Translations under genes and position numbers: made by a program
Notes under the pieces: model-generated
What the model saw: only the letters and a program-made list of their open reading frames with translations
The model's database searches: none
What the model was told of the DNA's origin: nothing
NCBI GenBank assembly: GCA_029298735.1
Contig: JANSLP010000379.1
Coordinates: 1-29,677 of the forward strand
Source: Ophiostoma sp. CBS 140.51
Lineage: Eukaryota; Ascomycota; Sordariomycetes; Ophiostomatales; Ophiostomataceae
Direction: 5' to 3'
DNA length: 29,677 bases
Shown here: positions 19,771 to 29,677 of the stretch, piece after piece
Numbering within the stretch: the stretch's first letter is position 1
Layout: the number at the start of each line of letters is the position of its first letter

Positions 19771-19783
19771 CGGAGATTCTCCG
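19771..19783. promoter_or_regulatory. CGG-N7-CCG palindrome (candidate zinc-cluster operator)
   Basis: CGGAGATTCTCCG is a perfect 13-bp palindrome: inverted CGG/CCG triplets 7 bp apart, the layout recognised by homodimeric Zn2Cys6 factors. It lies 143 bp upstream of the lactonase ATG. No binding factor can be named. Confidence 0.5.
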
Positions 19784-20538
19784 TCTCATGATATTTCAAT
19801 TTGTCTCCGAGATCGGCTATTACCGCCCCGCCCCATGTCATATTTACGTACTTTTCAAAAAATATTCACGTCTTGGCCGGGACTTTGCTGCGTTGAGAGC
19901 GGGGAACGGCCCTCGGACAAGTTTGGTAAAAGAAGGCCGGAGCACTCCTTACGAGATTCGGAGGCTGCTACCCACCCCCGTTCTTTGCCAAGGACCGCCG
20001 CTTTTCGTCGATAGCTGTTGTACATTCAGACGAAGCGATAGCGAGGCAGTTACGGGAAGAGGAAAAAAGAAAACAAGAAATGACGGCCATAAGCCGGACG
20101 TGACGAGAATTCGACGACTTTTCATTGCTGTCAGATTAAGCTTGCAGGAAGTGCAGTCGCGATGTGGGGTTGGCGTGCGTGATGGCATCCCCACGGGGAA
20201 AAGATCAACAAGTTTTTTTGACATCTTGGCAGCAAGTTACGGGGTGTTTGTGGAGGCAAGCACCAGGACGCCGCGTCCTAAACAGTCAAGATGTCGCACC
20301 ATGCACACCACGCACACCATGTGGCGAGTCGATGCCTGTGGAAGTATGCAGCCGGCGACAGCCGTCCACGAATTTTGTGGATGCGCAGAAGGATCGCGGG
20401 GAACAAGATGAAAAACAAAACGAAAACAAAAACGAAAAACACGGGTGTGGCGCCGAGTGCCGACTCGGTTATCGACCGATGTTTGATGTTTATTTTTCTG
20501 TTCCGATTTTTCTGACATTTTTTACTTGGCAGCATGCG

Positions 20539-20545
20539 TATATAA
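20539..20545 (+). promoter_or_regulatory. TATA box of the sugar porter gene
   Basis: TATATAA lies 103 bp upstream of the ATG at 20648, a typical spacing for a fungal TATA promoter with a short leader. Confidence 0.5.
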
Positions 20546-20647
20546 CAGCTCGCATCTGCCGTTGTCGATCTTTGATTTTGCAACCAAATTTTCGTCACGG
20601 AACCATCACCAAAATTTTCTAGTGTCAACGGACAGCAATCACACAAA

Positions 20648-22379
20648 ATGGCGGGACGCAAGCTAACAAAGTACAACATCCTAATCATAGCCTTCGCGGC
20701 TTTGGGGTCCCTTACTTTTGGGTACTCTAATATGATCATTGGAAGTACTCTGGGACAACCTACATTTGTGTAAGTACCAGTTATGAGCAAAAAATATCTG
20801 ATTAATGCATGGCTAACAAAATATTCCAGCGAATACTTCCACGTCAACCAGGGCGGAAACTCGGACAGGATTACGGGTGCCATGAACGGCATCTACACCG
20901 GTGGTGGATGTAAGCAACCTTAATCTAGCGACACTCCAGCAACCCCAGACAGACAGCTAACGATACAGTCCTCGGTGCCCTCTTCTCATCATGGGTAGCC
21001 GACAAGTTTGGTCGCAAGAAGACCATCTTCCTCGGTGCCCTGCTCGCAACCATCGGCGGTGCCATCACGGCCGGTGCCATGAACTTGGCCATGTTCCTCG
21101 TCTTCCGCTTTGTCAACGGCTGGGGTATTGGCATGTTACTGGGTCTCGTTCCTCTCTACCAGAGTGAAGTCTCGCCGCCCCACAACCGTGGTTTGATGGT
21201 CGGCTTCCACGGGGTTCTCGTCACCATTGGCTATTGTGGTGGCAGTTGGATCGGTTTCGGTTTCTACTTCCTCAACGGCCTCAACGGTGCTCAATGGCGT
21301 CTGCCTTTGGCTATCCAGGCCATTCCTCCCCTACTGTGCTGCTGCACTGTGTTTTTCCTACCCGAGTCACCTCGTTGGCGTAAGTCTTCTGCAACTGTCA
21401 ACGATGTAACTCTTCTTCCTGCTAACTCTTCTCAGTCGTATCCCAGGACCGCTCCGAAGAAGCCCTCGCGATTGTCCGTCGTCTCCACCACGACCCTAAG
21501 GACCCCGATGACTCGTACGCCATCCGCGAGTTCCACCAGATTCTGCAGCAACACGAAATCGACCGCAAGTTCAATATTACGTGGTACGAGCTGTTCGCCA
21601 AGCCTTCATACCGCAAGCGTATGATTATTGGCTTTATCGTTCTCTTCGGTGCCCAGACCACCGGTACCACCGTTATTGCCAGTAAGTTACAGAATGTATA
21701 GTCCATATGATATGTACTCTTTGCTCACCTCCTAGACTACGGCCCCGAGCTGTACAGCACTCTCGGCTTCGGCTCGACCCTCCAGCTGCTCCTCAGTGCC
21801 GTTTACGCCACCATTGCCCTCTGCGGCAACTTCTTTAACGCCTTTACTCTCGACCACATTGGCCGCGTCAAGGCGCTCAAGATTGGCTGGATCGGCGATT
21901 TGTGCTCCCTCATTGGCGAATGTGTCGCCCTCAGCATCTTTGAGCGCACGGGATCCCGCTCAGCCGCCGTCGCCTGTGTCGTCTTTTTGTTCACGCACAT
22001 CTTTTGCTTTGCATTCAACATTGACGTTACCACTTATGTGTACACGTCTGAAATCTTCCCCAACCACATCCGCTCCAAGGGCATGGCCTGGTCCATCAGC
22101 TCCTACTTTGCCGCCCTCATCATCTACCTGCAGGTGGCCCCGACGGCGTTTGCCAACATTGGCTGGAAGTTTTATCTGGTGTTTGTCATTGCTCTGTTCT
22201 GTTTCATTCTGCCCCTATTCTTCTACTGTCCGGAAACCAAGGGTCTCAGTTTGGAGGAGATTAGCCGTCTCTTCGGAGATGAGGCGACCGACATTGCTCT
22301 CGACGGCCCTAGCAACCTCGATGACAAGTTGGCCATGGGCCGTGACGTTGAGATGATGGAGCCGACACACGAGGAGTAA
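20648..22379 (+). CDS. MFS sugar porter (hexose/disaccharide transporter type)
   Basis: Five exons: 20648-20769, 20830-20909, 20969-21379, 21436-21681 and 21736-22379 (introns 54-60 nt, each GTAAGT/GTAAGC to CAG/TAG, all phases consistent), giving 500 aa. Sugar-porter motifs appear in order: DKFGRKKT after TM2, NGWGIGMLLGLVPLYQSEVS (TM4, Q-x-E-x-x-P-type segment), FLPESPRW at the end of TM6, ANYGPELYSTLGFGS in TM7, DHIGRVKA after TM8 and PETKGLSLEEI after TM12. The protein has about twelve membrane spans and sits in the plasma membrane. The substrate is not readable; lactose-permease-like fungal clades and general hexose porters both fit. Divergent from the lactonase, convergent with the P450. 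Confidence 0.93.
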
Positions 22380-22753
22380 TATTGATAGGGGTGAGGAAAA
22401 GATGCGAGAGTAATAATCTTCGTAATATAGCATACGATCAAAGTTATCTTTAACAGGGGTTTTAGAATATTAACCGAGCTATGAAGCACTCCCTCCGTAA
22501 ATCGTCTAGTTGAAAAGTCAATTATAGTTTCCTTTACTTTTAGTTTATTTTCCACGAAAATGTCAGCATAATAAACCAAAAATTATTTCAGACGAGCTTG
22601 AATGATATTTTGGTGTTTTGATAAAAGAAAATATAAGTATCGATAAGTCATAATAACGTATGAAACCTACTTCTAGAACGGAGAAGATGTATTCAAAAAC
22701 GTGAAGTGATGTTTGATCTGTGACACACAGTATTCTTTATGCGTCTTCCCTAT
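22380..22753. other. Convergent 3' region, AT-rich, no gene
   Basis: Space between the stop codons of the sugar porter (plus) and the P450 (minus). AT-rich, presumably both 3' UTRs. A hypothetical 118-codon frame on the minus strand mostly overlaps the porter's 3' end and is not credible. Confidence 0.5.
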
Positions 22754-24749
22754 TTACTGCTTTGAAACTCTTGGTGTCATCGTCACTCGCAAGTCATCGG
22801 TGACAACAGCCGCTACCCACTCTTTCCGCTGTGGAAGTGTTACGGGCTGCCATACTCCAGCAGTGGATTGTCCCCGAGGTACAGGAGACGGCGGTCTATT
22901 AACCGGAACAGAGATGCGAAACTGGCGGACTGCCTGAGAGATGGACAGGTAAAGTTCAAAATAGGCGAAGCTTATAAAGTTAGGAGTGCGCCTCCAAGTC
23001 ATGTGTATAGGGCTGGTCACTTACTGGTTGCCGATGCACACGTTGGCACCCTTTGAGAATGGAATGTAGTACTTATCACGCAGAGTATCTTGGCGTAGCT
23101 CGGTGGCATCCGGTGTCATCCACCGATATGGGTTGAATTCATCGGAGTTTGGGAATGCGGTAGCATCACGGAGGTACCAGATAGGTGAAGAGGTGAGGGT
23201 GGTCTGGTGGTCAGCATGGCGATATCGTATGAGAAATTATACTTAGTGACTTACCCCCTCTGGAAGAAACATCCCATGCAGCTCGACACCGCCTTGGGGC
23301 ACAACACGAGGTAGCATAGCAGCAGCGGCACCGGCCCAGCGGACACCCTCTTTAACACACGCCCGCATTCGGGGGATTCCTTCGAGGGTGGTCATGTCGG
23401 TTGAGAACCCAACTCTCTCCAGGTCCCGGTAGAGCCCGTCCTGAAAAGAAGCGTTATGTGCCAGCGCCCAGAGAACATGGGCCAGACTGGCAGAGGTCGT
23501 GTCGGTTCCGGGGCCCATGTTCTCCTTGGCCTCAGCAAGGGCAGTCAAGGCTGGAAGTCCAGACCGCGTCAGGGTTCCGGCGAGAGTAGGAAAGCCAGAT
23601 GTCGGGTTGATGGCAGCATCTTCGCCTTTTGACTTTGTAAGAGTGTTGAAGGAATTGTGGGACCACTGCGATGTGGCGTTAGAAATAAACAATAATTTAG
23701 CTCGGATCGCACTCTGAAAACATACTTTGACAAATTCATCCAGTCCCCGCCACAGCGCAGGTTGATAACCAGTGATAGTGGCCAAGCATGTTTGAAGTGA
23801 CTCGAGTTTCTCCCAGAGTCCGGGGAGGTTAGTGATCTGTACTAGCGGTCAGTATGCAAGTTATAATAAACAGAAAAGATAGCAAACACTTACCACAGGC
23901 ATCCATGATGCAAGCTCGTCGTTCTTGGCAACCATGGCCAGCTCACCACCGTTTGCCCAAGCGCCAATGGCACCGACTGTTGTTCCGAAGCTGAAGTCGG
24001 CTGCATTGTATTAGTTGAAGTTGATACAAAAAAGTGCAAAGGATAATACGCACAAATAATATCGGCCTCGAGTGCTCGACATGACACTGGAAGATCAACA
24101 GATTGCGGGCTCCGCGCAATACACCGTGTCCAGTGGGTGATGTGGTGCAGCATCAGCTCTTCAAGCAGCGGCACCTTGCTCCGGTTGTACACCTGGCCCA
24201 TCAGGCGGCGGCGCCGGGCATGTTCTCCAGGATCGGTGATGGAAAACAAAGCCGGATGTCCATCTTGAACAAAACCACCGTAGACTCGGGGGTCTTTTGC
24301 AAACTTGCTGCCAGCCTTGTGGATGACATCGTAGGCATCGAGAGAGTAAAACGACACTTCAGTCGGGCCGATACGGACGAGAGGGCCTCCACTGTTAGCG
24401 GACAACTTTCAGAGATACTGAGTTGGTAAACACACCTAATTTATCATGAAGCTTTGGCAAGTCGAGCGTAATAGTCCCACGATACTCGTGAGGAAAAGCC
24501 CATGCCAGCCGTGAGATGGGTGCCAACAGACCGGCGTTCGGCACGTGGGAAAGTGGGTCAGTTCTCACCCGGTAGAGGAGCTGTCAAAGTGTCAGTGCTT
24601 TGTTCGAAACGGAAAACTCCGTGATTTCTTGTCTTGCGTCATCCCAGGGAAGTCGTCAGAATGGTACTCACCCGCACAATTACGGCAATCAAGATGCTGG
24701 CAATGGCATACGCCAACCAGCCAGACGGTAGCGATGAGAGGAGGGCCAT
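22754..24749 (-). CDS. Cytochrome P450 monooxygenase (membrane-anchored), with one frame discontinuity
   Basis: Eight exons: 24749-24672, 24580-24436, 24391-24054, 24000-23894, 23836-23726, 23665-23255, 23203-23025 and 22970-22754; about 528 aa. The N-terminal anchor LAYAIASILIAVIVR is encoded by exon 1. Landmarks: LVRIGPTEVSFYS, the GHPALFSITDPGEHARRRR C-helix region, the I-helix GPGTDTTSASLAH (oxygen groove), KEGVRW (ExxR), FPNSDEFNPYRW and the heme loop FSKGANVCIG. All junctions keep frame except exon 2 to exon 3, where the only apparent intron is 44 nt and one base is missing from the total (1586 nt). This is a one-base indel, a sequence error, or an unrecognised splice. The heme loop has Asn where Arg/His is usual. 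The family is of the benzoate-hydroxylase-like fungal kind; the substrate is unknown. Confidence 0.85.
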
Positions 24750-25444
24750 CTTTTGTCGAGCTTTTCGTGAAATGAGAGTCTCATTAACTTCATGAAAAGA
24801 CTCCTTTAGGATGGGAGGCGTTTTAAATAAGTCTTATTTGTTGTCGTCCATGAAAGTGGCTAACAGCTGTCAAAAACATGGCTCGATGTGCAGCGTACTC
24901 CGTTCACCGTTGATACGCGGATGCTGTAGTACGTGAGAAAGTGGAGACTAGCTCCAAAAAAAGTACAAAGATACAAAAAGCTTGAAGCATTCTTTCACCA
25001 AAACTCCCATCCCACGGGGGACGCTATCCTGGATTTAGGGCCAGATGCCGATCACGACATCGACAAGGTTTATCGCGTTGTAAGCATCGCGACCTTTAGT
25101 TTTTCTTAGAACGTCGTACTTTGAAGGAATAGTGCTGTTGTCCAATACGTTTTTGGCACACAAACATGGCACAAATGAGGCCGAGGCAACATATTTTTAC
25201 GACCCCCATTCGCGTCTCCTCTTTTCATGATACTTTTCGTCGTGTTTTGCTTTTATGAAAGACTTTTTCGGGCTAGTTTGTTCCGTGATATCCAGCATAT
25301 AAAGTGCCGTGCAGCACGCGACACATCTTCTACGGATAACCCGCGCCTCCCCCTATCGTCTACTGCCTACCATAAGAAACGACCATACGGCACACGTTTA
25401 CTCCATCATTTCAGTCTTACTGACCCGCACAACCACCGCCCGCC
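24750..25444. promoter_or_regulatory. Divergent promoter region (P450 / permease)
   Basis: About 700 bp without a supported gene, shared by two divergently transcribed genes. A TATAAA at 25298-25303 is 147 bp upstream of the permease ATG. The left half is AT-rich. Confidence 0.5.
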
Positions 25445-27262
25445 ATGGCCGACGTCGACGAGATCCAGCCGGTGCAGGCGAGCACGCCTGAGACGGTCGA
25501 TGGCTATGAAAGCAACCAGACAGACAACCAGATCATGGTAAGGATAAGCTGGCATTGAGCTCGGTGATAGACTGTGGCGCATAGACTCACTCACCGATAG
25601 GAAAGTCTTGGCTATACGCCAGTCCTGAAGCGCAGCTACAACCTCTTCCACAATTTTGCGACGTCATTTGGTAGGTTCATCCCGATACCATCTTTTCATA
25701 TGCGACGTACAGATATGACAGTGCTGACCATCAATAGCCGCCCTCTACTTCGTCGGTGGTGTCCGTGTGACCTTCTCGACCGGTATCGCTGCCGGTGGCA
25801 ACCTCGCTTACTGGACGAGTTTCCTGGTCACCATGGTCTTCACTTTCATCACTGCAGCTGTGATCGCGGAAATCTGCTCATCGCTACCGCTATCTGGTTC
25901 CATCTACCTGTGGGCAGCCGAGGCAGGCGGTCCTCGCTGGGGCCGTCTCTTTGGCTTTGTGGTCGCCTGGTGGAGTACCACGGCATGGACGACTTTCTGT
26001 GCCAGCAACACTCAGGGTGCCGTTAACTATATGCTGTCCGAGACAGTCGTCTTCAACCTCGACTTTCCCTCGGATCCAGACGACGTCAAGTTCCGTGCCG
26101 TGCAGTGGATCTGCACCGAAGTCATGCTGGCCGCCGCCTGCATATGGTGCATTCTGCCTCGTAAGTCACCGTCCCCAGCCAGCATCAACTTTGCGCACCA
26201 CTGACAGACTTAGCCCGCTACTTCAAGTGGATTTTCTCGCTGTCGACGTTCTTCATGATGCTCGACTTCGTGCTCAACATGATTTGGTTGCCCGTGGCCA
26301 CGGCCCGCACCATCGGTTTCCAGACGGCCCATGATGCCTTTATGAGCACCTACAACGGCACTGGCGCTCCGCCCGCCTGGAACTGGTGTTTGTCGTACCT
26401 GGCCACTGCCGGTATCCTGATCGGCTTTGATGCATCCGGTCACGTCGCCGAAGAGACTAAGAATGCATCAATCACTGCTGCCCGCGGTATCTTCTGGTCT
26501 ACAGTCGTCAGTGGCATCGGTGGCTTTGTCGTCGTCATCCTCTTCTTGTTCTGTGTTCCGGGTCCCGACACCTTCTTCTCGTTTGGTGGCGCACAGCCCT
26601 TTGTCCCTCTATATGCCGTCATTTTGGGCGACGGTGGGCACATTTTCATGAATGTCGTCTGCATCATTGCCCTCTGGTTCAACACCGCCATTGCCGTCCT
26701 GGCCGCCTCGCGTCTGGTCTTTGCCGTCGCCCGCGATGGTGTCCTGCCCTACTCTTCTTGGATTGCTCGCGTCGACGGTGACCAGCCGCGCAATGCCGTG
26801 TTTGTCGTGTGGGCTGTCTCGGCAATTGTTACTTGCACCATTCTGCCGTCCGCTGTGGCCTTCACGTCACTCGTTTCCATGGCTGGCGTCCCATCGGCTG
26901 CGGCCTATGGCCTCATCGCCCTTGGCCGTTTGTTGTTGACGCCTAAGACGTTCCCCAAGCCCGCGTGGAGCCTGGGCCGTCTGAGTAAACCCTTCCAGAT
27001 TATTACTGTCCTGTACAACACCTGGGTTGTGGCCGTGCTCTTCTCACCTTACGAGTTCCCTGTCACGGCCTCGACGCTCAACTATGCGCCCGTCATGATG
27101 GCCATCATCACCATTTTTGCCATTGCCACCTGGTACTGGTTCCCGGCCGACACATGGCTGCCGAGCCAGACTATCCAGAATATGTTGGAGGCCACCGAGC
27201 GGAGTGCTCATGAGGGCAAGAAGGAGCGGGATCCCGAGGTGGAAGTGCGGCCGGTGTCTTAA
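25445..27262 (+). CDS. APC-family amino-acid/GABA-type permease
   Basis: Four exons: 25445-25537, 25601-25670, 25738-26160 and 26214-27262 (introns 53-67 nt, phases consistent), giving 544 aa. A hydrophilic N-terminus is followed by LGYTPVLKRSYNLFHNFATS and TM1 (VRVTFSTGIAAGGNLAYWTS). Family landmarks include SLPLSGSIYLWAAEAGGPRW, the WWSTTAWTTFCASNTQGAVN span, GFDASGHVAEETKNAS in the helix 6-7 region, RLVFAVARDGVLPYSSWIA and the charged C-tail ATERSAHEGKKERDPEVEV. These are the features of fungal GABA/choline/polyamine permeases (Uga4/Hnm1 group). About twelve membrane helices; plasma membrane. Without splicing the protein would lose the first helix. Same strand as the GH32 gene 465 bp downstream. 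Confidence 0.93.
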
Positions 27263-27726
27263 AGCAGCCGAAGGTGAGGGTTTCCACATAGCAATAGAAT
27301 GATATACAGGGGGATAGGAAAGGAATTAGATTGTTAATATGGGGAACTGTTACATTCTCGAGAGTAACACCGATACCAATATACTACCATTTAAAATAAC
27401 TACCATTTAAAAAAAACGCGAAGACAATGGTGCAGCAAAAACGTCGTACTGTTGCCGCTTTAGCGGATTGTTCCACCTCTGCCATATATCGGTGCAAACG
27501 CTAAATGCAAAGTTGTTGTATGTACATTTTCCCCGCCGGCGTAATTATCCACAAATGTTCAAGGCCAACCTTGGGGGCGTTCTGACATCTACAACCTACA
27601 GCATGATCCTATGGAGGTCCTTTTGCGCACTAAGAGTATGCCGCGGCCGCGCATAGTATATGATGTACCCTAAGGGTCATCTCTATCACTGATTTGCGTG
27701 GGCTCATCTTCGTATTGACCAGAACG
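27263..27726. other. Intergenic upstream region of the GH32 gene
   Basis: A short AT-rich 3' tail of the permease with a repeated TACCATTTAAAA motif at about 27385 and 27401 precedes the GH32 promoter. No gene is supported. Confidence 0.5.
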
Positions 27727-29501
27727 ATGGCCGATTCCGACAGTTCCCCACAATGGCACCCGCCACCAGTCTATCACCTCCGACCACCACGAGGTTGGAT
27801 GAACGACCCATGTGCGCCAGGGTACGATGTTTCAACCGAAAAATATCACCTCTTCTATCAATGTATGTATAGATCGGTTATTGCATGTATTTAACAAATC
27901 TGACTCTGAAAACAGGGAATCCGAAGCACTGTGACTGGGGCGGCATCACATGGGGCCATTACACAAGCAAAGACGGCATCCAATGGACACATGATGACGA
28001 CGACCCCGTCTTGCAGCCATCTGAAACCTATGATCAGTGCGGTATCTTCACCGGCTGTCTCATCCCGTCGGAGCTGAGGCCACGGGACGATCCCGGGCAT
28101 CTCACCACCCTTTACACATCAGCCGCTGATCTGCCGATTAACTGGGCCCTTCCATACACAAGAAACAGCGAGGGCCTGGCTATGGCGACATCGGCCGACG
28201 GCGGAAGAACATGGACAAAAAGTGCAAACAACCCCATTCTGGCGGGCGAACCAGAGGGTATCGTTGTTACCGGGTGGCGGGACCCATTTGTGGCCAAATG
28301 GCCGGCTCTGGACCGGGCTCGTGGCATCCTGGCTGACGAAACTCTATACGGCATCATCTCCGGTGGCATAAAAAACAGTGGCCCAGCCCTATTCTTGTAC
28401 ACTGTGGCCACCAATGATGTTAGCCATTGGGAGTACCTGTGCCCATTGGTGCACATAGCCGAGGGTTCATTCAAACCCACACGGTGGACGGGCAACTACG
28501 GTGTCAACTGGGAGTGCGGCAACTTTTTAACGTTGGGCGAGAGTGACGATAAACGATCATTCATGCTTATTGGGTCTGAGGGCGGTGTCAAGTCTGTCGC
28601 CGAAAATGGGGCCAATGTCTATGGCTCATGGCTGCTGTGGATGTCAGGCGAGCTGACACAGACGAACGACGGTCCAAGGCTTGTTCCCAAAGTCTTTGGC
28701 CTACTCGACCATGGCATGTTCTATGCCGCCGCATCTTACGAACATCCGGTGACAAAACAACGCATTGTCTGGGGCTGGCTCAAGGAGGACACTTTGGCAC
28801 TCAAACACCGAGAGGCCAAGGGCTTCGCGGGCTATCAGGGCTTGCCGCGCGAGCTCTACTTGCTGGTCATCTCAGATGTCGTTGGGGCACTCAGTAGTCC
28901 ACTCCACGATATTGACTCTCTTGTCGTAAAGGACAACGACAAAGATGGCACAAAGATCATCACGACTCTTGGCATACGACCACTACCGAGTCTTGAAAGC
29001 CTCAGACGAGGCGAACCCATATGCTTCAACAACCTAACCGGAAACACTACTTACCTCACAACCTGCCTCTTCCCCAGTTTTGAGCTGGAGGCGGTGATTC
29101 GCATTATACCAACTGGGCAACATCAACGCGTCGGCTTCAACCTCCGCCATAACGACGACCGTTCTCGTCAGTTGACGGTCTATTTCGAAGTTCAAACAGA
29201 GACCATCGTACTTGACCGCAGCCAGACGAATGTTGAAGATGGCATGCCCAGAGACGAGCTTCCTGGACCATTCACCCTGTTCAAACAGACAAACGGGTGG
29301 GAAACGCTGCGGTTACGTATCTTTGGCGACGGTGACACCATCGAGATTTTTGCCAACGATCGCTTTGCACTATCGGCTGTGGCGTATCTGGATGCGAGAT
29401 ATACCGGTATCAGCGGCTTTGTTGAGGGCGAAGGTGATGCACAGTCTGTGGTGTTTGAGAGTATCAGAATCTGGGATGATATGGCAAGCTGCACAGTATG
29501 A
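27727..29501 (+). CDS. GH32 glycoside hydrolase (beta-fructofuranosidase/inulinase-like), no signal peptide
   Basis: Two exons: 27727-27862 and 27916-29501 (53-nt intron, GTATGT to ACAG), giving 573 aa. The N-terminal five-bladed propeller starts at once: GWMNDPCAP holds the nucleophile Asp27 of the WMNDP motif, and KYHLFYQWNP is restored by splicing. TGWRDPFV holds the transition-state Asp (about 168), and GVNWECGNF the acid/base Glu (about 245) of the EC motif. The C-terminal beta-sandwich extends to FESIRIWDD. The usual NDPNG and ECP forms are NDPCA and ECG here, which alters the -1 pocket surroundings and makes the exact substrate (sucrose, inulin, levan, or a disaccharide taken up whole) uncertain. 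With no signal peptide the enzyme is probably cytosolic and would need a sugar importer. Confidence 0.92.
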
Positions 29502-29570
29502 GATCAGAGAAATAGTTTCATTTGGCTTTGGGTAATTACCACATCAAAAGATTTTATTAACTTGACCCTG

Positions 29571-29589
29571 ATTATATTATTATTATTAT
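29571..29589 (+). repeat. ATT microsatellite
   Basis: A short run of ATT units 70 bp after the GH32 stop codon; no further structure is visible in the rest of the window. Confidence 0.6.
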
Positions 29590-29677
29590 CCGCCTTTCTC
29601 AGTCAGTCCTGACTATTGGCGACTAGCTAGACAGAACCCTCTGGGGAAAAAACTGTCACAGAACTAAGTGGGTGAAT

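Larger units (their letters stand above)
19629..20647. promoter_or_regulatory. 1-kb bidirectional promoter between lactonase and sugar porter
   Basis: No coding frame is convincing. It contains a CGG-N7-CCG palindrome (separate entry), several GTGGGG/GCGGGG-type motifs matching the SYGGRG consensus of the CreA carbon repressor (for example about 19892 and 20164), and a TATA box for the porter. This is the longest upstream region in the catabolic block, suggesting regulated, possibly carbon-repressed, expression of both genes. Confidence 0.5.

Noticed and set aside
18327..29501. A secondary-metabolite cluster
   Set aside because: A P450, transporters and a hydrolase are present, but there is no polyketide synthase, NRPS, terpene cyclase or prenyltransferase; a catabolic neighbourhood fits better.
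1..29677. CRISPR arrays, bacterial operons, Shine-Dalgarno sites
   Set aside because: The window is eukaryotic; the tandem repeats found are minisatellites without unique spacers.

Overview
The window comes from the nuclear genome of a filamentous ascomycete (Pezizomycotina). Introns are short (about 45-90 nt) with GTRNGT donors and CTAAC-type branch points. There are Zn2Cys6 regulators, a type I metacaspase fold, a MARVEL membrane protein, MFS and APC permeases, a cytochrome P450 and a GH32 enzyme. Transition-biased decay (C to T, G to A) in repeats and dead genes suggests a lineage with repeat-induced point mutation (RIP). I cannot name the species.

Layout. 1-1587: the N-terminus of an open frame running off the left edge (retroelement-like), then AT-rich repeat debris with a RIP-diverged repeat pair. 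1588-7547: a p20-only metacaspase, a TIM-barrel amidohydrolase, a MARVEL-domain membrane protein and a Zn2Cys6 transcription factor. 7644-11445 (minus): a broken gene of what looks like an uncharacterised fungal family, then an intact gene joining a spliced zinc cluster to ankyrin repeats. 11446-13800: minisatellites, a pyrimidine-rich leader, a small 94-residue gene, and one half of a 91-bp inverted repeat whose partner lies just upstream of the metacaspase. 13.7-18.3 kb: two divergent decayed multi-exon genes flanking a perfect 63-bp palindrome. Several stops in the plus-strand gene are TAG where CAG (Gln) fits.

18.3-29.5 kb is a compact catabolic neighbourhood. A paraoxonase-like lactonase and an MFS sugar porter share a divergent promoter holding a CGG-N7-CCG palindrome. 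These are followed by a cytochrome P450 (convergent with the porter, with one frame discontinuity), an APC amino-acid/GABA-type permease, and a cytoplasmic-looking GH32 fructosidase. The set suggests uptake and breakdown of small sugars, lactones and amines, but co-regulation is inference.

The most unusual material is between about 13.7 and 18.3 kb (decayed divergent pair plus palindrome), the 12-kb-spaced 91-bp inverted repeat, and the zinc cluster-ankyrin fusion next to a broken gene. Exon models were derived by hand from splice signals and frame continuity; no database search was possible.
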